From NCBI GenBank assembly GCA_002409445.1, contig DHNJ01000130.1, forward strand, positions 1 to 9,184: a DNA stretch of 9,184 nt, read 5' to 3'. Shown here piece after piece: positions 6,325 through 9,184 of the stretch. The notes under the pieces were generated by a model. It did no database searches and had not been told where the DNA came from. It was given only the letters and a program-made list of their open reading frames with translations. This DNA comes from Armatimonadetes bacterium UBA5419 (GTDB taxonomy: Bacteria > Armatimonadota > UBA10988). Position numbers and translations under genes: made by a program. Within the stretch, counting starts at the first letter, position 1; each line of letters begins with the position of its first letter.

Positions 6325-6368
6325 CGTCTTCACCTCGCAGGTCCGTTTCCACGGAACCTCACACAGCG

Positions 6369-6374
6369 ATCATA
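6369..6374 (-). promoter_or_regulatory. Possible -10 box of the repeat-protein gene
   Basis: TATGAT on the minus strand (6374-6369) is a good -10 hexamer and would start transcription about 30-40 bases before the ATG at 6324. No -35 is found at 16-18 bases; the near-consensus TTGTCA (6401-6396) is 21 bases away. An alternative on the same strand is the extended -10 TGGTATAAG at 6430-6422. Confidence 0.35.
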
Positions 6375-6555
6375 CCCGAGGCCGGTGGGCAGCGTTGACA
6401 ACTCCGGACCTCGGTTCGCGACTTATACCATATTCAGCGGGCGCAGCGCAACCCACGCGCCTGCCCTCTAGACGACCGCGCCCGCCCCTCTGTTCGCCAT
6501 GGCCGGGCGGACCCCTGCCCGGGCCGTACCGGCGCGCTGCTGGGGGCGTGATTCG

Positions 6556-6584
6556 TTGACACATCGGACCCTCGGGCCTACCAT
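6556..6584 (+). promoter_or_regulatory. Sigma70-type promoter of hisIG
   Basis: A perfect TTGACA (6556-6561) is followed by exactly 17 bases and then TACCAT (6579-6584), four of six matches to the -10 consensus. Transcription should begin near 6591 and give a leader of about 60 bases before hisI. This also argues against the in-frame upstream ATG at 6583, which lies inside the -10 box. Confidence 0.7.
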
Positions 6585-6586
6585 GA

Positions 6587-6607
6587 AGCGCGCAAGAATC
6601 GCGCGCT
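6587..6607. promoter_or_regulatory. Operator-like or leader dyad at the hisI transcription start
   Basis: AGCGCGC (6587-6593) and GCGCGCT (6601-6607) are perfect inverted 7-mers around AAGAATC. The dyad covers the predicted start site just after the -10 box. As DNA it could be a repressor site. As RNA only part of it would be transcribed from 6591, so a leader hairpin is less likely. Confidence 0.3.
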
Positions 6608-6651
6608 GGGGCCCTCGGCCGGGGGCTTTGACGGGCCGGTGGAGGGTACAG

Positions 6652-7038
6652 ATGGCGGAGCAACTGAGCCCCGATTTCGCCAAGGGCGGCGGGCTAGTGA
6701 CGGCGATTGCCCAGGATTGGCAGGACGGGACGATCCTGATGGTCGCCTATATGAACGAAGAGTCCTGGCAGCTCACACTCGAGACCCGGGTGGCGACGTA
6801 TTGGAGCCGCTCGCGGCAGAAGCTCTGGAAGAAGGGCGAGAGCTCGGGCAACGTGCAGAAGGTCCACGAGATCCGCCTCGATTGCGACTTGGACGCGATC
6901 GTCCTGCGCGTCGAGCAGATCGGCGGCGCGGCTTGCCATACCGGCCACCGCAGCTGCTTCTACCGCGTGCTCGGCGACGAAGGGTTCGAGGTCGAGGGCG
7001 AGCCGCTCTTCGATCCAGATAAGGTGTACGGACAATGA
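6652..7038 (+). CDS. hisI: Phosphoribosyl-AMP cyclohydrolase
   Basis: HisI opens the purine ring of phosphoribosyl-AMP to give ProFAR, the third step of histidine synthesis, in the cytoplasm. The 128-residue protein is a monofunctional form without a fused HisE pyrophosphohydrolase domain. Signatures include DGTILMVAYMN (25-35), TYWSRSRQKLWKKGESSGN (49-67), DCDLDA with Asp77, Asp79 and Asp81 as expected Mg ligands and Cys78 as a zinc ligand, and CHTGHRSC with Cys95 and Cys102 completing the zinc site. ATG at 6652 is chosen because GGAGGG (6641-6646) precedes it by five bases and the conserved homology begins there. The frame is open further upstream, but that part overlaps the promoter. The stop overlaps the hisG start (ATGA), so the two are co-translated. 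No attenuator-like His-codon leader is visible. Confidence 0.95.
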   Translation: MAEQLSPDFAKGGGLVTAIAQDWQDGTILMVAYMNEESWQLTLETRVATYWSRSRQKLWKKGESSGNVQKVHEIRLDCDLDAIVLRVEQIGGAACHTGHRSCFYRVLGDEGFEVEGEPLFDPDKVYGQ

Positions 7039-7907
7039 GTGTGTTGAAGCTCGGCCTGCCCAAGGGCAGCCTGGAAGAAGCGACCTACGACCTGTTCCGC
7101 CGCTCCGGCTGGCGGATCCGTGCGAGTTCGCGCAATTACTTCCCCGGCGTCGACGACCCCGAGATCGAGTGCGCGCTGGTCCGCGCGCAGGAGATGGCCA
7201 AGTACGTCGAGCAGGGCGTGCTCGACTGTGGCCTGACCGGCCTGGACTGGATCCTCGAGCACGACGCGCAGGTTCACTACGTCTCCGACCTGGTCTACTC
7301 CAAGGTCTCCACGCAGAAGGCCAAGTGGGTGCTCGCCGTGCGCGGCGACTCGAAGATCGAGCGCCTTGAGGACCTGGCCGGCAAGCGCATCGCGACCGAG
7401 CTGGTCGAGTTCACCAAGCGCTACTTCGCCGAGCGCAACATCCCCGTCGAGGTCGAGTTCTCCTGGGGCGCGACCGAGGGCAAGGTCGCCCAGGGCCTGG
7501 TCGACGCGATTGTTGAGGTCACCGAAACCGGCTCGACGATCAAGGCGCACGGGCTGCGGATCATCCACGAGCTGCTCGAGACCAACACCAAGTTCATCGC
7601 TAACCGCGAGGCCTGGGAAGACGGCTTCAAGCGCCGCAAGATCGAGCAGATCGCCCTGCTGCTCTCCGGCGCCCTGGCCGCCGACGGCATGGTCCTGCTG
7701 AAGATGAACGCGCCCGAGTCCGCGCTGCCGGGCATCATCGGCCTGCTCCCCTCGCTCAATTCGCCCACGGTCAACCACCTCTACCAGAGCGACTGGCTCT
7801 CGGTCGAGACGGTCGTCGCCGAGGTCGAGGTCCGCGAACTGATCCCGCAGCTGCGCGCGGCCGGTGCGGAGGGGATCATCGAGTTGCCGATCAACAAGAT
7901 CGTCTAG
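7035..7907 (+). CDS. hisG: ATP phosphoribosyltransferase, long form
   Basis: HisG joins ATP and PRPP to form phosphoribosyl-ATP, the committed and feedback-controlled first step of histidine synthesis. At 290 residues this is the long, homohexameric type that does not need HisZ. The catalytic part (about 1-210) begins LKLGLPKGSL and contains the PRPP loop DAIVEVTETGSTIKAHGL (157-174). The C-terminal region (about 216-290, with LPSLNSPTVNHLY and GAEGIIELPINKIV) is the ACT-like regulatory domain that binds histidine in this family. It starts in a four-base ATGA overlap with hisI, with AAGGTG (7021-7026) as its own Shine-Dalgarno eight bases upstream. A strong terminator follows the stop, so hisI-hisG is probably a two-gene operon and the remaining his genes lie elsewhere. 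Confidence 0.97.
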   Translation: MSVLKLGLPKGSLEEATYDLFRRSGWRIRASSRNYFPGVDDPEIECALVRAQEMAKYVEQGVLDCGLTGLDWILEHDAQVHYVSDLVYSKVSTQKAKWVLAVRGDSKIERLEDLAGKRIATELVEFTKRYFAERNIPVEVEFSWGATEGKVAQGLVDAIVEVTETGSTIKAHGLRIIHELLETNTKFIANREAWEDGFKRRKIEQIALLLSGALAADGMVLLKMNAPESALPGIIGLLPSLNSPTVNHLYQSDWLSVETVVAEVEVRELIPQLRAAGAEGIIELPINKIV

Positions 7908-7925
7908 CGAGCGGGCCCAAGTCTT

Positions 7926-7957
7926 AAGGAGCGCCGGCCCTTGGCCGGCGCTCCTTT
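7926..7957 (+). terminator. Rho-independent terminator after hisG
   Basis: AAGGAGCGCCGGCC (7926-7939) and GGCCGGCGCTCCTT (7943-7956) form a perfect 14-base stem with a CTT loop, 18 bases after the hisG stop codon. The T-run is only three bases, but the stem is very stable. It separates hisIG from the Nudix gene downstream. Confidence 0.85.
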
Positions 7958-8031
7958 GGGTGCCGGCGGTGTCCCGTTGCGCGAACCTTGTTGGCCTAGA
8001 CGCGCTACGATGGCGGCGAGGATGTACAGCT

Positions 8032-8604
8032 ATGACGACGGCGGCGGTGACGGGTGGGGCGGGGGATCCGGCGGCGGGGAGTCTGCATACCGTTGGGGTC
8101 GGTGGACTCGTGGTGCGGGGGGATGGAGCCGTGCTGTTGGTGCGGCATACGTATGGGCCGAGCCGTGGGCGGCTGATGTTGCCGGGTGGGCATCTGGAAG
8201 CCGGCGAAGCGCTGCGGGCGACGGCCGTGCGCGAGGTCGGCGAGGAGACGGGGCTGGCCTGCACCGCGCGGGGGGTGATCGCGGTGCGGCAGCGGCTCGA
8301 TGTCAGCCCGCCGAACCTCTACTTCGTCTTCCTCCTCGCCGCGCCGACCGACGCCACCCCGGTCGTCGACGGTGTCGAGCTGGACGCCGCGTTCTGGCTG
8401 ACGCCGGCGGAGGCGTTGGCGCGGGACGACCTGCAGCCGATCTGCGCGGACATCCTGCGCGCCTGGGCGGCGGACCCGCGGCGGGAGCTCGAACCGCTGC
8501 CCCTAGACTGGGCCGCGGCGGAAGACTATCTTCTCTGGACGGGCGGCGCCGCGCCGTCCGCCGGAGAGGACGATGAGCCGCACCGCCCAGGCCCTGCTGT
8601 GTGA
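8032..8604 (+). CDS. Nudix hydrolase
   Basis: The 190-residue protein has a complete Nudix box at residues 53-75: G53, five residues, E59, seven residues, then REVGEETGL (67-75). The catalytic glutamates of the REVGEE core are present, so it should be an active Mg-dependent hydrolase of a nucleoside-diphosphate-linked compound. The preceding VGVGGLVVRGDGAVLLVRHTYGP strand and the YFVFLLAA strand (97-104) are typical of the fold. Which substrate it cleaves (nucleotide sugar, ADP-ribose, oxidised nucleotide or other) cannot be told. ATG at 8032 is the first good start in frame before the domain, with GAGGA at 8018-8022 nine bases upstream. A TACGAT at 8006-8011 is a possible but unsupported -10. 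The C-terminal 20 or so residues are low-complexity, because the gene end overlaps the dehydrogenase start by 32 bases. Confidence 0.92.
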   Translation: MTTAAVTGGAGDPAAGSLHTVGVGGLVVRGDGAVLLVRHTYGPSRGRLMLPGGHLEAGEALRATAVREVGEETGLACTARGVIAVRQRLDVSPPNLYFVFLLAAPTDATPVVDGVELDAAFWLTPAEALARDDLQPICADILRAWAADPRRELEPLPLDWAAAEDYLLWTGGAAPSAGEDDEPHRPGPAV

Positions 8605-9184
8605 CGAGGAGCGCCGCTTCGCGCTCGCGCCGGTCGAGCTGCCCGACCCCGGCGACCACCAGATACTCGTGCGCACGCTCGTCTCGGGCGTCAGCATCGG
8701 CACCGAGTTCGCCCTCCTGCGCGGCGACCTCGATTGGGGCCCGTTCCCGCTTTGCACCGGCTACCAGGCCGTCGGCGAGGTCGCCGAGGTCGGCGCGGCG
8801 GTGCGCGGGTATGCCGTCGGCGACCGCGTTTACTTCCGCGACAACAAGGTCATCGCCCGGCCCGACGGCGCGCCCGTCTCGGCGGTCTCGGGCACGCACT
8901 GCTCACTGGCCGTGATCGACCCGGCGACGACCCACGGCCTGGCCCACCTGCCCGCCGGCTGCGACCTCGAGGCGGCGGCGCTGTTCGTCATGCCGGCGGT
9001 CGGGCTGACCGGCGTTGACCTGGCCGGGCCGCGGCTGGGCGAGAGCGTCGTGGTGCAGGGCGCGGGGCTGATCGGGCTCGGCGTGATCGCCGCCTGCGTG
9101 CTGCGCGGCTGCCGGGTGCTGGCGATCGACCCGGCGCCCGAGTGCCGCGCAGAAAAGGCGCTTGCCGCATTGCAGGAGATGGCG
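8573..9184 (+). CDS. Medium-chain (MDR) alcohol dehydrogenase-like oxidoreductase, 3' end missing
   Basis: The frame runs from ATG at 8573 to the window edge without a stop (204 residues seen; family members are about 320-360). The GroES-like N-terminal domain reads QILVRTLVSGVSIGTE (30-45), then CTGYQAVGEVAEVG and VGDRVYF. The Rossmann domain starts with VVVQGAGLIGLGVIAA (159-174, GxGxxGxG), and Asp186 at the end of the second strand favours NAD over NADP. The first zinc-ligand Cys of classical alcohol dehydrogenases is replaced in SGVSIGTE, and the usual GHE reads GYQ. There is no four-cysteine structural zinc lobe. It is therefore an MDR enzyme of the 'GTE' type and may be zinc-independent. 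GGAG (8563-8566) lies six bases upstream. The start lies inside the Nudix gene, so the two are translationally coupled. Confidence 0.88.
   Translation, partial: MSRTAQALLCDEERRFALAPVELPDPGDHQILVRTLVSGVSIGTEFALLRGDLDWGPFPLCTGYQAVGEVAEVGAAVRGYAVGDRVYFRDNKVIARPDGAPVSAVSGTHCSLAVIDPATTHGLAHLPAGCDLEAAALFVMPAVGLTGVDLAGPRLGESVVVQGAGLIGLGVIAACVLRGCRVLAIDPAPECRAEKALAALQEMA

Larger units (their letters stand above)
6325..6651. other. Divergent promoter region between repeat-protein gene and hisI
   Basis: These 327 bases hold no supported gene. The left part carries minus-strand promoter candidates for the repeat-protein gene and an almost symmetric GTTGACAAC (6394-6402) that offers -35-like hexamers in both directions. 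The middle (about 6435-6550) is GC-rich with only a weak CCGGGC/GCCCGG dyad (6503-6508, 6517-6522). The right part holds the hisI promoter (6556-6584), an AGCGCGC dyad (6587-6607), and the hisI leader with its Shine-Dalgarno. Confidence 0.6.

Noticed and set aside
6395..6431. Plus-strand promoter made of TTGACA at 6395 and TACCAT at 6426
   Set aside because: The spacing of 25 bases is far from the 16-18 needed.
6499..6651. N-terminal extension of HisI upstream of 6652
   Set aside because: It would be translated from the promoter region, and the in-frame ATG at 6583 lies in the -10 box. GGAGGG supports 6652.
6960..8264. Open frame of 434 codons on the minus strand across hisG and its terminator
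   Set aside because: It lies opposite a clear hisG and crosses the terminator hairpin. The product shows no family motif.

Overview
This is a GC-rich bacterial window (roughly two-thirds G+C by eye) that reads as a complete stretch of chromosome, apart from both ends. The organism cannot be fixed from the sequence alone. A long secreted Gly/Pro/Met-repeat protein with a PKD domain, a GH29 fucosidase, an Fe-S aldo/keto reductase and hairpin-type intergenic repeats together suggest a Planctomycetota or PVC-like genome. That is a tentative inference.

Left part (1-2214, all minus strand): a class I SAM-dependent methyltransferase is followed by a GH29 alpha-L-fucosidase. Three bases after the fucosidase comes the start of a secreted protein of unknown identity. 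Its signal peptide is intact, but the reading frame stops where the DNA changes abruptly from GC-rich to AT-rich near position 34. The three may form one transcript. The link between methyltransferase and fucosidase rests only on shared direction and a 65-bp gap.

Middle part (2215-3834): an intergenic region carries a 117-bp element with perfect 26-bp inverted ends, each folding on itself (REPIN-like). Next is an aldo/keto reductase with eight C-terminal cysteines for Fe-S clusters, on the minus strand. A second hairpin repeat occurs on both sides of this gene in opposite orientation (27 of 28 bases identical). A likely terminator for the next gene lies at 3777-3810.

Large minus-strand gene (3835-6324): a secreted, cysteine-free protein of 829 residues. 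It has coiled-coil segments, a probable beta-sandwich domain split by about 285 residues of Gly-Pro-Met-Tyr repeats, a PKD domain and a Met-rich tail.

Right part (6325-9184, plus strand): a 327-bp divergent promoter region has a good sigma70-type promoter for hisI. hisI and hisG overlap by four bases and encode steps three and one of histidine synthesis. A strong hairpin terminator follows. A Nudix hydrolase gene then overlaps the start of a medium-chain dehydrogenase gene that runs off the window end.

I found no CRISPR array, tRNA, rRNA, transposase gene or defence system. The most interesting items are the split repeat domain, the REPIN-like element, the paired hairpins around the reductase and the abrupt junction at the left edge.
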